Source: Nitrospirota bacterium (GTDB lineage Bacteria; Nitrospirota; Nitrospiria; SBBL01; JAADHI01). Taken from it: DNA of 54,249 nt. Shown piece by piece: positions 8,241-17,607 of this stretch; positions within the stretch are counted from its first letter, which is position 1; each line of letters starts with the position of its first letter. The stretch lies in NCBI GenBank assembly GCA_029261135.1, contig JAJDBX010000050.1, positions 1-54,249 on the forward strand, written 5' to 3'. The notes under the pieces were generated by a model that searched no databases, had not been told where the DNA came from, and worked only from the letters and a program-made list of their open reading frames with translations. The position numbers and the translations under genes were made by a program.

Positions 8241-9366
8241 TGAGTACCACCAAATTGTCGCGATGAATCACTTCATCGGCGCCTTTGTAACCCAAGATTG
8301 CTTCGATCTCGGAGGAATGATTCCCTTTGATTTTCATCATCTCAAAAGCATTATAGTTCGTCAAGCCTCGGGCAATTTCCTTCCCCTCCGGAGAAAGGCA
8401 GCGGATGGCGTCTCCAACGCCAAATTTTCCTTCGATCGAATGGATGCCGGAAGGCAGAAGTGATCGCCCTTTTTGCATTACGGCTTTGACGGCCCCTTGA
8501 TCCAGTACAATAGAGCCTTTCATTTTGAGTGAATAAGCAATCCATTGTTTTTTTGAAGAGAGGCGTACGGCTTGCGGTAAAAAGAGGGTGCCTACCGCTA
8601 AGCCCTCGAAGGCTTGTTTGATTAAATCGGGTCTCATCCCGTTAATAACTAAAGTCGTCACGCCATAGGCCGCGACATCTGCGGCCATCTTCACTTTGGT
8701 CTGCATCCCTCCGGTTCCGCCTGCTTTGCTTGATCCGCCTGCCATCGCTACGATTTCATCGGTAACTGTTTCTACTATCGAGATTAACTTTGCTTCGGGA
8801 TGTGCTCTCGGATCTGCTGTGTAAAGGCCGTCGACATCGGAAAATGCAACGAGTAGGGAGGCATCCACCAAATGGGCCACCTGCGCCGCAAGGTTGTCGT
8901 TGTCGCCGAGCTTGATTTCATCCACAGTGACCGTATCATTTTCATTGATAACGGGCAGTACCTGATGCTCCAGTAGGGTGATTAAGGTATTTCGTGCATT
9001 GATAAATCGTTTGCGATCGGTCAATCCATCGTGTGTCAGTAAAATCTGAGCGACTTTGATTTCATGGGTTTCGAATAAGCGTTCATAAGCCCACATGAGC
9101 CGACTTTGTCCCACTGCTGCCGCCGCTTGTTTCATGGGAATGGTTTTGGGTGGGCTGGAAAGCCCCAGTTTTTCTGTGCCGCAAAGCACGGAGCCCGATG
9201 AAACAAGTAGGATCTCATGCCCCGCTTTACGAAGCGACGAGACCTCCTCTGCAATAGCAGAGAGTCTTTTTTCGTTCAGCCCTTGATCGCGTGAGGCGAT
9301 GACATTGCTCCCGATTTTGATCACGATGCGTTTATGTTTATGAAGCTTAGGCCGTTTGGATGACAT
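8227..9366 (-). CDS. proB: Glutamate 5-kinase
   Basis: ProB phosphorylates glutamate with ATP, the feedback-regulated first step of proline synthesis. The 379-residue protein has an N-terminal amino-acid-kinase domain (IVIKIGSNV near the start, NENDTVTVDEIKLGDND in the middle) and a C-terminal PUA domain from about residue 285, as in long-form ProB. I place the start at the ATG ending at 9366 because AAAGGTGAG lies just upstream. A GTG nine bases further upstream is itself part of that ribosome-binding site. The gap to obgE is 28 nt. Confidence 0.97.
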   Translation of the reverse strand: MSSKRPKLHKHKRIVIKIGSNVIASRDQGLNEKRLSAIAEEVSSLRKAGHEILLVSSGSVLCGTEKLGLSSPPKTIPMKQAAAAVGQSRLMWAYERLFETHEIKVAQILLTHDGLTDRKRFINARNTLITLLEHQVLPVINENDTVTVDEIKLGDNDNLAAQVAHLVDASLLVAFSDVDGLYTADPRAHPEAKLISIVETVTDEIVAMAGGSSKAGGTGGMQTKVKMAADVAAYGVTTLVINGMRPDLIKQAFEGLAVGTLFLPQAVRLSSKKQWIAYSLKMKGSIVLDQGAVKAVMQKGRSLLPSGIHSIEGKFGVGDAIRCLSPEGKEIARGLTNYNAFEMMKIKGNHSSEIEAILGYKGADEVIHRDNLVVLNGTV

Positions 9367-9394
9367 GAAGCTCACCTTTAAAAAGGGGCAGTTA

Positions 9395-10447
9395 TCACTG
9401 GACGATCAATGGTTCTAAGGCTTGATTTGCATTGTGGCGATGCTTTTCAACTTCAATCCCTAAGGCGCGAATGAGGGGTTTAACGCCCAAGCCGGTTGCT
9501 GAAGAGATTTCAAAAAAAGGAAAAGCTTTTTCATCGCAATAAGTACGCAGGGTTTCCACTTTTTCTCCACCCATTGCAATGTCCATCTTGGTGGCTGCGA
9601 CAAAAAAAGGTTTTTCATGCATTTTGGGATGATATTGAAGCATCTCTTCTCGAATGATTTCAAAATCGTGCACAGGATTATTCATTGTCATTTCAGAAAC
9701 ATCCACAAGGTGCAAAAGAACAGAGGTGCGTTCAATGTGTTTTAAAAATTGGATGCCGAGCCCTTTTCCTTCGTGTGCGCCTTCAATCAAACCCGGCACA
9801 TCAGCGATGGTGATATGACTGAGTTGGCCTTTTGATGATTGCCAGCTTGCGACCCCGAGGTTGGGTTCGAGTGTTGTGAAGGGATAGTCCCCAATCTTCG
9901 GATGTGCGTGGGTCATGGCAACCAATAAAGAAGATTTTCCCGCATTGGGAAAACCGACCAAGCCTACATCGGCCAGGAGTTTTAATTCCAGTGTGAGCCA
10001 GAATTCCTCACCGGGAACACCCTGCTCTGCTTCAAGGGGTGTTTGATTGGTTGCGCTCTTAAAACGTGAGTTGCCACGCCCCCCTTTGCCGCCTTTTGCA
10101 ATAATCAAACGTTCGCCGGACGTCACCAAATCACCGATCAGTTCACTGGTCTCAAAATCTCGGACCACGGTTCCGACCGGTACAGGGATCACCCGATCTG
10201 GGCTTTCTTTTCCTGATGAATTGTGTCCACTGCCGTGTGCGCCCCGTTTGAGCTTGTAATGTTGTTGGTAGCGTAAATCAATCAGGGTTGAAAGTTGACG
10301 AGAGGCTTCTAGTACAACGTCGCCGCCTTTTCCCCCATCACCGCCATCCGGCCCGCCCTGAGAGACAAATTTCTCACGACGAAAACTGACGCAGCCATCG
10401 CCGCCGTTTCCAGCCTTCACATAGATTTTTACTTGGTCAACAAACAT
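9395..10447 (-). CDS. obgE: GTPase Obg (ObgE/CgtA)
   Basis: Obg is an essential GTPase that binds the 50S subunit late in assembly and links it to the stringent response. The 350-residue protein shows the Gly-rich Obg fold (1-158, with GGDGGKGGD-type repeats), then a G domain: G1 GFPNAGKSS 165-173, G3 DVPG 216-219, G4 TKMD 286-289, G5 SSATG 315-319. The variable C-terminal OCT domain found in some bacteria is absent. It follows rplU-rpmA in the usual order. A terminator-like hairpin sits directly before the ATG, so its expression may be set below that of the ribosomal proteins. Confidence 0.98.
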   Translation of the reverse strand: MFVDQVKIYVKAGNGGDGCVSFRREKFVSQGGPDGGDGGKGGDVVLEASRQLSTLIDLRYQQHYKLKRGAHGSGHNSSGKESPDRVIPVPVGTVVRDFETSELIGDLVTSGERLIIAKGGKGGRGNSRFKSATNQTPLEAEQGVPGEEFWLTLELKLLADVGLVGFPNAGKSSLLVAMTHAHPKIGDYPFTTLEPNLGVASWQSSKGQLSHITIADVPGLIEGAHEGKGLGIQFLKHIERTSVLLHLVDVSEMTMNNPVHDFEIIREEMLQYHPKMHEKPFFVAATKMDIAMGGEKVETLRTYCDEKAFPFFEISSATGLGVKPLIRALGIEVEKHRHNANQALEPLIVQ

Positions 10448-10457
10448 AAGAAAATAA

Positions 10458-10506
10458 AAAACCCCTCAATTAAGCCATCAAAAAGTTCGACTGAATCAGG
10501 GGTTTT
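10458..10506 (-). terminator. Terminator or attenuator between rpmA and obgE
   Basis: A perfect 9-bp stem (AGGGGTTTT 10498-10506 with AAAACCCCT 10458-10466 on the plus strand) is partly extended by an AAT/ATT pairing and encloses about 31 nt. Read on the minus strand it ends in GGGGTTTTTTATTTT, a good U-tract, only 10 nt before the obgE ATG. It would stop part of the rplU-rpmA transcripts before obgE. Confidence 0.6.
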
Positions 10507-10538
10507 CAGAACTTAAATGAAAAGTGAAATAAAACGGT

Positions 10539-10799
10539 TTAGTTGTTAGAAGGGTAGATTGAAACCTTTTTTCTGTCTCGTCCGGCCCGCTCAAATGTAA
10601 CCACCCCTGTGATTTTGGCAAAAAGCGTATCGTCTTTTCCGATACCGACATTTGTTCCGGGGTGGATTCTTGTTCCCCTCTGCCGGACTAAAATATTGCC
10701 TGCCAAGACATGTTCGCCGCCAAAACGCTTCACACCCAGTCGCTGTGCGTTACTATCACGACCATTCCGAGATGAGCCAACTCCTTTTTTATGCGCCAT
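10539..10799 (-). CDS. rpmA: 50S ribosomal protein L27
   Basis: L27 reaches the peptidyl-transferase centre with its N-terminal tail. The 86-residue protein begins [16 protein letters not shown] directly, so it lacks the cleavable N-terminal extension found in Firmicutes. The [17 protein letters not shown] core is intact. It follows rplU by 3 nt and is presumably co-transcribed with it. Confidence 0.98.
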   Translation of the reverse strand: MAHKKGVGSSRNGRDSNAQRLGVKRFGGEHVLAGNILVRQRGTRIHPGTNVGIGKDDTLFAKITGVVTFERAGRDRKKVSIYPSNN

Positions 10800-10802
10800 T
10801 TT

Positions 10803-11120
10803 CTAACCCTCTACAATTTCAGAGATTTTGAGGCGGGTAAATGCCTGACGATGACCTCTGCTTTTACGATAATTTTTACGCCGTTTCTTTTTAAAAACAA
10901 TAATTTTTTTAGAACGCCCTTGCTCAAGCACCTCACCAATAACCTTTGCACCCTTTAGAGCGTCAGGGTCAGCGGTCAGTTTTTTGCCATCTTGTAAGAG
11001 AAGCACAGAATCAAAGGTGATCGACTTTCCCACTTCCACATCATATTTCTCAACATCAACAACATCTCCGGCAGCCACCCGAATTTGTCTTCCACCTGCT
11101 TCAATTACTGCCCGCACCAT
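10803..11120 (-). CDS. rplU: 50S ribosomal protein L21
   Basis: L21 binds 23S rRNA in the large subunit. The 105-residue protein has the usual N-terminal beta sheet (AVIEAGGRQIRV) and the Lys/Arg-rich loop KKKRRKNYRKSRGHRQ that contacts rRNA at about 78-93. It is the first gene of the minus-strand run. A promoter lies about 45 nt upstream and the ribosome-binding site is GAGGG, 6 nt before the ATG. Confidence 0.98.
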   Translation of the reverse strand: MVRAVIEAGGRQIRVAAGDVVDVEKYDVEVGKSITFDSVLLLQDGKKLTADPDALKGAKVIGEVLEQGRSKKIIVFKKKRRKNYRKSRGHRQAFTRLKISEIVEG

Positions 11121-11166
11121 GTCAAACCCTCTTCTAAAAATGGATACTTTTCGTCACAAAAGAGGG

Positions 11167-11196
11167 ATTTAATCACAATTTACCCTGTACTGTCAA
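11167..11196 (-). promoter_or_regulatory. Sigma-70 promoter of rplU-rpmA
   Basis: Read on the minus strand, a perfect -35 TTGACA (11196-11191) is followed after 18 bp by TTAAAT (11172-11167), or after 17 bp by ATTAAA. A TG dinucleotide lies just upstream of the -10. The start would fall near 11160, about 40 nt before the L21 ATG, as expected for a ribosomal-protein operon. Confidence 0.65.
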
Positions 11197-11727
11197 TAAA
11201 ATTGAATGCGATTTATTGATTGATCCACCGTAGAGCGTTTAGCGAATCCTTGTGCAGGGCAGTGTTAGTCATGGGGTTTTACCCCACGGCAACAATCCTT
11301 TTTCCAGGGTACGCGACTACGAGTATATTTTCGATTATTACTATCTCCTTTCCACGACGAATAATCGAGTCGATATTTTTGGATGATCTTGATTATGCTG
11401 TGCTTAGTAGTTGCATTGATGGTCATTCGGTTTGTTTTTGGATTGTTATATGAAAAACCCATCTACAAACATTTTTTTTCGGCCTTCATTAAATATTGCC
11501 TTTTTTACTGATTTTCATTAAATTAACATAACGGATCCATCGTCTTTTACATCTGCATATTTCTTTTGCAGACAAGCCAATCTCTCCCAAATGGATCATT
11601 CTGAATGATTTATTCAGGAACTAAAGCAGATTATTTTTCAACAGATTTCTTGTCTATTAACTAAAGCTCGAATTGAGCGGGAGCTTCGTTGGCATTTTTC
11701 TTTCAAATGGCTCTTTGAGTCTTGACA
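11197..11727. other. AT-rich intergenic region upstream of the cas operon
   Basis: About 530 nt with no gene I can support. Two overlapping opposite-strand frames of 65-77 codons (near 11220-11462) have no ribosome-binding site and hydrophobic, unfamiliar sequence. Visible structures are a short hairpin TGGGGTTTTACCCCA near 11272-11286 and a nested inverted repeat AAGCTC/GAGCTT with GCTCGAATTGAGC inside near 11663-11687. The latter lies about 45 nt before cas3 and could be a regulator site. I could not pick a clear cas promoter. Confidence 0.4.
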
Positions 11728-13965
11728 ATGACTGAGGCGGAAAATAATCGGGTAACGATTGCGCATGTTCGGAAAGATGAGCATGGAAAATTCATTGTTC
11801 ATGATCTTGAGGAGCACTTGTCAGGGGTTGCAGGGCTTGCCTCTGACTTTGCCTTGCGATTCGGAAGCTCCGACTGGGCCCATTTGGTAGGCTTATGGCA
11901 TGACCTAGGAAAGTACAGTCAAGCATTTCAGCATCGCATCAAAACACTCTCTGGTTTTGATGCGGAAGCCCATCTGGAAGGCAAGGCAGGCAAGGTGGAT
12001 CATTCTACAGCAGGCGCACAATACGCGATGACACAACTCGGGCTGACAGGACGGATTCTAGCCTACCTCATCGCAGGACATCACGCGGGGCTTCCCGATT
12101 GGCACACAGGAGAAGCCCGAGGCAAAGCACTGAAAGTGAGACTTGATGAACAAAGCCACTTAGCCTCTGCTCTGAGTCAACATATCCCTCAAAGCATTCT
12201 TTCCCAGCCCAATCCCACAAGCCCGCTTTTGGGTGGATCGGCAGGTTTTGCCTTGTGGGTGCGCATGTTGTTTTCTTCATTGGTCGATGCAGATTTTCTC
12301 GACACCGAATCTTTCATGGATGCCGACAAAGCAAAAAATCGCCAGAATAGCTCCTCAATGCAAGTACTCTTGCAGCAATTCAATGCACAAATGGATCTGA
12401 ACTTCTCTGACAACACCACCAAAAAGATCAATCGTATTCGTTGGAATGTTTTACAACAATGCAGAAAAAAAGCCGATTCGCCAGCAGGCATTTTCTCCCT
12501 GACGGTTCCAACCGGAGGCGGGAAAACGCTTTCGAGCCTGGCCTTTGCTTTAGAACACGCCGTCGTTCACAAAAAGGGGCGCGTGATTTACGTCATTCCC
12601 TATACCAGCATCATCGAACAAACGGCCAATACCTTTCGTGAAATCTTTCCCGATGCGGTTGTGGAACATCACAGCAACCTTGATCCCGACAAAGAAACAA
12701 CGGTGAAAAATCGCTTGGCGGCGGAAAATTGGGATGCACCCATTATCGTCACCACGAACGTTCAGTTTTTTGAATCCTTGTTTGCGGCCAAAACCAGCCG
12801 TTGCCGTAAGCTGCACAACATCGTCAATAGCGTCGTCATTTTAGATGAAGCACAATTGCTGCCCCCCGAGTTTTTAAAGCCCATTCTAAGCATCATGAAT
12901 TTGCTCACACAACACTACAATGTGACCTTCGTACTGTGCACAGCCACACAGCCCGCTTTGAATCAACGCAGTGGTTTCGATTGGGATTTTCCGGGTTTGG
13001 AAAATGTTCACGAAATCATTGATGATCCTGATGCCCTTTATCGAGACCTCGAACGCGTGGAGGTGGTTTTACCGAAAGATTTTCAGCAAAGTAAAACCTG
13101 GGATGAAATTGCTGAAGAGATAGAAGCACATGCCTGCGTTTTAGCCATTGTCAATACGCGCGCTGAGGCCCGTGAACTGCATCGTCGGCTGCCCGAAGAC
13201 ACGATCCATTTATCTGCACTCATGTGTGGCGAGCATCGCTCCTGTGTGATTTCTGACATTAAAGATCGGCTCAAAAGAGGGGAAACCCTGCGCGTCGTGA
13301 GCACACAATTGGTTGAAGCGGGTGTGGATATTGATTTCCCCGTGGTCTTTCGTGCTTTAGCGGGGCTGGACTCTATCGCCCAGGCCGCTGGCCGCTGCAA
13401 TCGAGAAGGCCGCCCTGACTTAGGAAAGGTTGTGGTCTTTATCCCACCGAAACCGCCGCCCCCCGGCCATCTACGGCGCGCCGCACAAACAACCGTCTCC
13501 TTGCTTTGTGGTCAGAAAGGAACCCCCTTGCGGCGGGGACTTTTCAAAAATTACTTTGAGCAACTGTATTGGAAGGCCCCTTCTCTAGACAAACACGGAA
13601 TAGAAGACTTGTTGAAACCCGAAGGCCAAGGGGATGATGCTTTAAAAGTGCAATTCCGCAGCGCGGCACAACGTTTTCAGTTGATTGACGAATCGGGCTA
13701 TCAGAGTTTGATTGTATGTTATGGCAAAAGTATTGATTTCATCGAACAACTTAAACAAGCAGGGCCGGAACGCTGGTTGATGCGGAAACTCCAGCGCTAC
13801 ACCATAAACCTGCCGAAATATCAATTTCAACACTTGCTGAATCAGGGTGATGTGATCGAGGTTTATGCGGGAATATTTGCGCAATGCTCAGAAGCGCTTT
13901 ATCATCCCACTTTGGGGGTATTGATGGACGACTCAATCCCAGATCCAACCGCTTTTGTTGTGTGA
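11728..13965 (+). CDS. cas3: Cas3 nuclease-helicase (type I-C)
   Basis: Cas3 is recruited by Cascade after target recognition, then unwinds and degrades the invader strand. The 745-residue protein has an N-terminal HD nuclease (H30, H58-D59 in HDLGK, H92, H118-H119) and a DExH-type helicase: Walker A PTGGGKT 261-267, DEAQ 373-376, TATQP 405-409, and motif VI in AAGRCNREGR. All visible catalytic residues are present. I use the ATG at 11728; an in-frame TTG lies 6 nt earlier and neither start has a strong Shine-Dalgarno. It heads the operon and is followed by cas5 after 9 nt. Confidence 0.97.
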   Translation: MTEAENNRVTIAHVRKDEHGKFIVHDLEEHLSGVAGLASDFALRFGSSDWAHLVGLWHDLGKYSQAFQHRIKTLSGFDAEAHLEGKAGKVDHSTAGAQYAMTQLGLTGRILAYLIAGHHAGLPDWHTGEARGKALKVRLDEQSHLASALSQHIPQSILSQPNPTSPLLGGSAGFALWVRMLFSSLVDADFLDTESFMDADKAKNRQNSSSMQVLLQQFNAQMDLNFSDNTTKKINRIRWNVLQQCRKKADSPAGIFSLTVPTGGGKTLSSLAFALEHAVVHKKGRVIYVIPYTSIIEQTANTFREIFPDAVVEHHSNLDPDKETTVKNRLAAENWDAPIIVTTNVQFFESLFAAKTSRCRKLHNIVNSVVILDEAQLLPPEFLKPILSIMNLLTQHYNVTFVLCTATQPALNQRSGFDWDFPGLENVHEIIDDPDALYRDLERVEVVLPKDFQQSKTWDEIAEEIEAHACVLAIVNTRAEARELHRRLPEDTIHLSALMCGEHRSCVISDIKDRLKRGETLRVVSTQLVEAGVDIDFPVVFRALAGLDSIAQAAGRCNREGRPDLGKVVVFIPPKPPPPGHLRRAAQTTVSLLCGQKGTPLRRGLFKNYFEQLYWKAPSLDKHGIEDLLKPEGQGDDALKVQFRSAAQRFQLIDESGYQSLIVCYGKSIDFIEQLKQAGPERWLMRKLQRYTINLPKYQFQHLLNQGDVIEVYAGIFAQCSEALYHPTLGVLMDDSIPDPTAFVV

Positions 13966-13974
13966 GGAGAACGC

Positions 13975-14706
13975 ATGAAAACCTATTGTCTTGAAGTCAG
14001 CGGTGACTTTGCCTGCTTCACACGGCCGGAGATGAAAGTCGAACGTGTGAGTTATGACCTGATGACGCCTTCGGCGGCCCGCGCCATCTTTGAAGCCATT
14101 TTGTGGAAACCTGCCCTTCGCTGGCAGGTGAGCAAAATTGAAGTGCTCAACCCAATCAAGTGGATCAATTTTCGGCGCAATGAAGTGGGCTGTGTGGCCT
14201 CAACACGGAATGTCAAAATCGCCATGAATACGGGGCTTGGGCGGCTTGGCATTATTGTTGAGGATGAGCGCCAGCAACGTGCAGGGCTTTTTTTGCGTGA
14301 GGTCAAGTACCGCATCCATGCTTCATTTGAATTGCGCGATCCGAGTTTTCACAAAACCAACTTTCCTCACCTCAGCAAACGACAAGTCAATTCGGGAGAA
14401 GATCATTTTGGCCGAGAAGAAGATCGTGCCGTAAAATTTATGACGATGTTCGAACGCCGCGCAAAAAAAGGACAATGCATCAACCAGCCCTATCTTGGCT
14501 GCCGGGAATTTGCGGCAAATTTTACATTGCTCGAGGATAAAACAGATCAAACAAAACCGATCTCCGAGAGCCGCGATTTAGGCTACATGCTCTACGATTT
14601 AGATTACAGTACTCCCACCGATCCCAAGCCGCGGTTTTTTCGGGCACAACTCACCAAGGGCATTTTGAAAATCCCCGTATGGGACAGCGAAGAGGTGCGC
14701 GGATGA
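13975..14706 (+). CDS. cas5: Cas5c/Cas5d crRNA-processing endoribonuclease
   Basis: In type I-C systems, which lack Cas6, Cas5 (Cas5d/Csd5 family) cuts pre-crRNA within the repeat and caps the 5' handle in the complex. The 243-residue protein has the family N-terminus (YCLEVSGDFACFTRPEMKVER) and the segment SYDLMTPSAARAIFEAILWKP. A ribosome-binding site GAGGAG precedes the ATG. Its TGA overlaps the cas8c ATG (ATGA), showing tight coupling. The type I-C call is secured by cas8c next door. Confidence 0.95.
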   Translation: MKTYCLEVSGDFACFTRPEMKVERVSYDLMTPSAARAIFEAILWKPALRWQVSKIEVLNPIKWINFRRNEVGCVASTRNVKIAMNTGLGRLGIIVEDERQQRAGLFLREVKYRIHASFELRDPSFHKTNFPHLSKRQVNSGEDHFGREEDRAVKFMTMFERRAKKGQCINQPYLGCREFAANFTLLEDKTDQTKPISESRDLGYMLYDLDYSTPTDPKPRFFRAQLTKGILKIPVWDSEEVRG

Positions 14707-16439
14707 TCTTGCAAAGCCTTTACGATTATTACCAACGCAAATGCGCTGACCCCGAAGCACACATGGCAAGTCCGGGCTTCGAACGAAAAGAAATCCCTTT
14801 TATCTTCGAAATCGATGTCGAAGGGGCACTGATTCAAATTGAGGATACACGCGAGGGAGAAGCAAAGAAAAAACGAGCCCGCTCCTATCTTCTGCCACAA
14901 GGGTTCAAAAAAACGTCTGGGGTCGTTTCAAATTTATTCTGGGATAATGCAACCTACGTCCTGGGTCTGGAGACAAAAGGAAAACCAGGTCGCGCTGTGG
15001 AACAACACAAGGCCTTTATCGCCAATATCGAGGCACTGCCCGAAGCCCTTCGAATAGATCAAGGCGTCTCCGCCGTAATAAAATTTTTACAAGATCTGAA
15101 TCTTGAACGCTGTTCACAAGATTCGAATTGGCCGGAAATTTCTGAGACAAATCCAAACCTGACATTTAGACTTCAGGGTGCAACGGAATTGGTCTGCCAA
15201 AGACCTGCGATTGTTGCACATATTGATCAGAGTCAAAGTTCAAAAGAACCAAGCTCAGACCTTTGTTTGATCACCGGGGATCATGACGAATCCGCGCGAC
15301 TACACACCGCCATCAAAGGCGTTTGGGGGGCGCAAACAGCGGGGGCCAACATCGTTTCATTCAATCTCAATGCCTTCAACTCCTACGGAAAGACACAGGG
15401 GGCAAATGCCCCCGTCGGAAAACGTGCCACATTCGCCTACACGACCGCCCTCAACCACCTGCTTCGAAAAAATTCACCGCAACGCCTGCAAGTCGGAGAC
15501 ACAAGCACGGTATTCTGGGCCGATAGGCCCAGCGATTGGGAAACAGGCATGACCAATGTTTTCGGCGAACCCACAAAAGACGATCCCGACAGCAATGTTC
15601 GGGCAGTTGAAAGTCTTTATCGTGCGATCGACAAAGGACTACTCGAAAACGAAGAAGGTCTGACGCAGTTTTTTGTATTAGGACTTGCACCCAATGCCGC
15701 ACGCATCGCCATCCGTTTTTGGCATCACAGCACCGTGGCAGAAATGACCACCCGCATCAAGCAGCATTTTGAGGATCTTTCCATTATACGTTCTGAACGA
15801 GACCCACCCTACCTGTCGTTGTTTCGCCTACTGGTCTCCACAGCAACGCAAAACAAAGCAGATAATATTGCACCCAACATCAGTGGGGATTTGATCCGCA
15901 GTATTCTCACAGGAACGCCCTACCCCCAAACATTACTTGCAGCCGCTGTGCGGCGCATCCGTGCCGAGCACGAAGTCACCTACGCGCGCGCAGCACTCAT
16001 TAAGGCCTGCATCAATCGCAATACTCGTTACCAACAAACACATCTAAAGGAGGAACTCAAAATGTCTCTGGATGAAAACAATCGGAATATCGGTTACCGG
16101 CTTGGCCGTTTGTTCTCCGTCTTGGAAAAAATTCAAGAAGAAGCGAACCCCGGTCTCAACGCAACTATTCGAGATCGTTTTTACGGCGCAGCCGCAAGCA
16201 CACCAGTGACGGTATTTTCAACGCTGATCAAACTCAAAAATCACCACATTTCCAAACTAGAGCATCGAGGCCGCGCGGTCAATTTGGAAAAATGTATTGG
16301 CGAAGTGATGGACGATATCAGCGATTTCCCCGCAAATTTGTCCTTGCCGGATCAAGGCCGTTTTGCCATCGGGTACTACCATCAACGGCAAAATTTCTTT
16401 AAAAAGGCAAGTATTCCAACCGAAGGAGTTAAATCATGA
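14703..16439 (+). CDS. cas8c: Cas8c (Csd1), large subunit of type I-C Cascade
   Basis: Cas8c recognises the PAM and stabilises the R-loop. The 578-residue protein begins [13 protein letters not shown], a typical Csd1 start, at the ATG that overlaps the cas5 stop. An upstream in-frame GTG lies inside cas5 and is not used here. Middle-region Csd1 segments such as [18 protein letters not shown] are intact. An internal ribosome-binding site for the small subunit Cas11c, known in other I-C systems, is plausible: AAAGGAGGAACTCAAA at about 16047 precedes an ATG at 16062, giving a separate C-terminal product of about 125 residues. cas7 overlaps by 4 nt. Confidence 0.96.
   Translation: MILQSLYDYYQRKCADPEAHMASPGFERKEIPFIFEIDVEGALIQIEDTREGEAKKKRARSYLLPQGFKKTSGVVSNLFWDNATYVLGLETKGKPGRAVEQHKAFIANIEALPEALRIDQGVSAVIKFLQDLNLERCSQDSNWPEISETNPNLTFRLQGATELVCQRPAIVAHIDQSQSSKEPSSDLCLITGDHDESARLHTAIKGVWGAQTAGANIVSFNLNAFNSYGKTQGANAPVGKRATFAYTTALNHLLRKNSPQRLQVGDTSTVFWADRPSDWETGMTNVFGEPTKDDPDSNVRAVESLYRAIDKGLLENEEGLTQFFVLGLAPNAARIAIRFWHHSTVAEMTTRIKQHFEDLSIIRSERDPPYLSLFRLLVSTATQNKADNIAPNISGDLIRSILTGTPYPQTLLAAAVRRIRAEHEVTYARAALIKACINRNTRYQQTHLKEELKMSLDENNRNIGYRLGRLFSVLEKIQEEANPGLNATIRDRFYGAAASTPVTVFSTLIKLKNHHISKLEHRGRAVNLEKCIGEVMDDISDFPANLSLPDQGRFAIGYYHQRQNFFKKASIPTEGVKS
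16062..16439 (+). CDS. cas11c: Probable internal Cas11c small subunit within cas8c
   Basis: Some type I-C cas8c genes carry an internal in-frame start that yields a small helical subunit, Cas11c, lining the Cascade belly. Here a very strong Shine-Dalgarno (AAAGGAGG) lies 9 nt before the in-frame ATG at 16062, deep inside cas8c. The product would be 125 residues, close to the expected size and mostly helical, starting [15 protein letters not shown]. The site and position match the known cases. Expression itself is inferred. Confidence 0.7.
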   Translation: MSLDENNRNIGYRLGRLFSVLEKIQEEANPGLNATIRDRFYGAAASTPVTVFSTLIKLKNHHISKLEHRGRAVNLEKCIGEVMDDISDFPANLSLPDQGRFAIGYYHQRQNFFKKASIPTEGVKS

Positions 16440-17350
16440 GCATTGAAAATCGTTACGACTTTGTATTGTTATTTGATGTGAAAGACGGCAACCCCAACGG
16501 AGACCCGGACGCCGGCAATCTGCCACGCGTCGATGCGGAAACCGGGCGGGGCTTGGTGACGGATGTCTGCTTAAAACGAAAAATACGTAACTACGTGGCC
16601 ATGACAAAAGATCAGAATGAAATAACAGCGCCACTTGAGGGCGAACAGAAACGCTTTGAAATATATGTGAGAGAAAAAGCCATTCTCAACAAACAACACG
16701 AACGGGCTTATGCCGCTATCGGTGCAAGTGATTTACTCATAGCGGAGGGCAAAAAACGAAAGGGCGGCGAGCGGGTCGATGATGCGCGCGCATGGATGTG
16801 CAAAAATTTTTACGACGTGCGAACCTTCGGCGCCGTCATGTCGACCCGTGTGAATTGCGGTCAAGTGCGCGGCCCGGTGCAACTGACCTTCTCGCGCTCT
16901 GTTGACCCCATCGTGGCACAAGAACACTCCATCACACGAATGGCCGTGGCGACGGAGGCAGAGGCCGAAAAACAAGGTGGGGATAATCGCACGATGGGCC
17001 GAAAACACACCGTGCCCTACGGACTGTACGTAGCACATGGATTTGTTTCATCTCACCTTGCTGCGCAAACCGGTTTTTCCGACGACGATCTTGAATTGCT
17101 ATGGGAATCGCTTTCCAATATGTTTGAACATGATCGCTCTGCCGCACGCGGCGAAATGGCAACGCGGGGTTTGTATGTTTTTAAGCATGATTCGAAATTA
17201 GGTAATGCACCGGCCCACCGTTTGTTTGAGCGCATTCAGATCAAACTCAATGAAGAGATTACAGCTCCAAGAGGTTTCGGAGACTACAGCATAACGGTAA
17301 ACCGAGATGAGTTACCCTCAGAAATCACCCTAAGTCCGAAAGTAGAGTAA
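16436..17350 (+). CDS. cas7: Cas7c (Csd2), crRNA-binding backbone subunit
   Basis: Several Cas7 copies coat the crRNA spacer in Cascade. The 304-residue protein has the Csd2 N-terminus with [18 protein letters not shown], the segment [12 protein letters not shown] around residue 125, and [10 protein letters not shown] shortly after. The ATG overlaps the cas8c stop (ATGA) and is preceded by GAAGGAG. The effector block cas3-cas5-cas8c-cas7 ends here. Next come two unrelated small genes before the adaptation genes resume. Confidence 0.96.
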   Translation: MSIENRYDFVLLFDVKDGNPNGDPDAGNLPRVDAETGRGLVTDVCLKRKIRNYVAMTKDQNEITAPLEGEQKRFEIYVREKAILNKQHERAYAAIGASDLLIAEGKKRKGGERVDDARAWMCKNFYDVRTFGAVMSTRVNCGQVRGPVQLTFSRSVDPIVAQEHSITRMAVATEAEAEKQGGDNRTMGRKHTVPYGLYVAHGFVSSHLAAQTGFSDDDLELLWESLSNMFEHDRSAARGEMATRGLYVFKHDSKLGNAPAHRLFERIQIKLNEEITAPRGFGDYSITVNRDELPSEITLSPKVE

Positions 17351-17367
17351 TTAGAGAAAGTAAAAAA

Positions 17368-17607
17368 ATGAGTCCAACAATTTTCAGAGCCGCAGGTTAT
17401 CGATTTTTCTTCTTTTCACGCGAAGAAACCCGTATGCATGTGCATGTCGTTTCCGGGGATGGCGAGGCAAAATTTTGGCTTGAACCTGAGATTGAATTGG
17501 CAAAAAATATCCGATTATCAAGACAGCAGTTAAAGGCAATCGAAATACTCATAGAGGAGCACAACAATGAACTTACCCGCGCATGGCAACAGCACTTCAG
17601 TTCTTGA
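17368..17607 (+). CDS. DUF4160 small protein (putative toxin-antitoxin-like partner)
   Basis: The 79-residue protein matches the DUF4160 pattern: an N-terminal sheet with RFFFFSREETRMHVHV, where the usual HxPHxH-type motif is reduced to MHVHV, then a short acidic strand and the helix RQQLKAIEILIEEHNNELTRAW. DUF4160 genes are very often followed by a DUF2442 gene, and the pair is suspected to be a toxin-antitoxin or regulatory module; its biochemistry is unknown to me. It overlaps the next gene by 41 nt and starts 18 nt after cas7 in the same direction, so it is probably in the cas transcript. It is not a known Cas protein. Confidence 0.8.
   Translation: MSPTIFRAAGYRFFFFSREETRMHVHVVSGDGEAKFWLEPEIELAKNIRLSRQQLKAIEILIEEHNNELTRAWQQHFSS

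Noticed and set aside
11127-11166. Inverted repeat CCCTCTT/AAGAGGG around the L21 ribosome-binding site, looking like an autoregulatory L21 leader
   Set aside because: The 5' arm of the transcript lies between the predicted -10 box and the start site (about 11160), so it would not be in the mRNA.
11220-11462. Opposing 77- and 65-codon frames upstream of cas3
   Set aside because: They overlap each other, lack ribosome-binding sites and have no protein-like composition.
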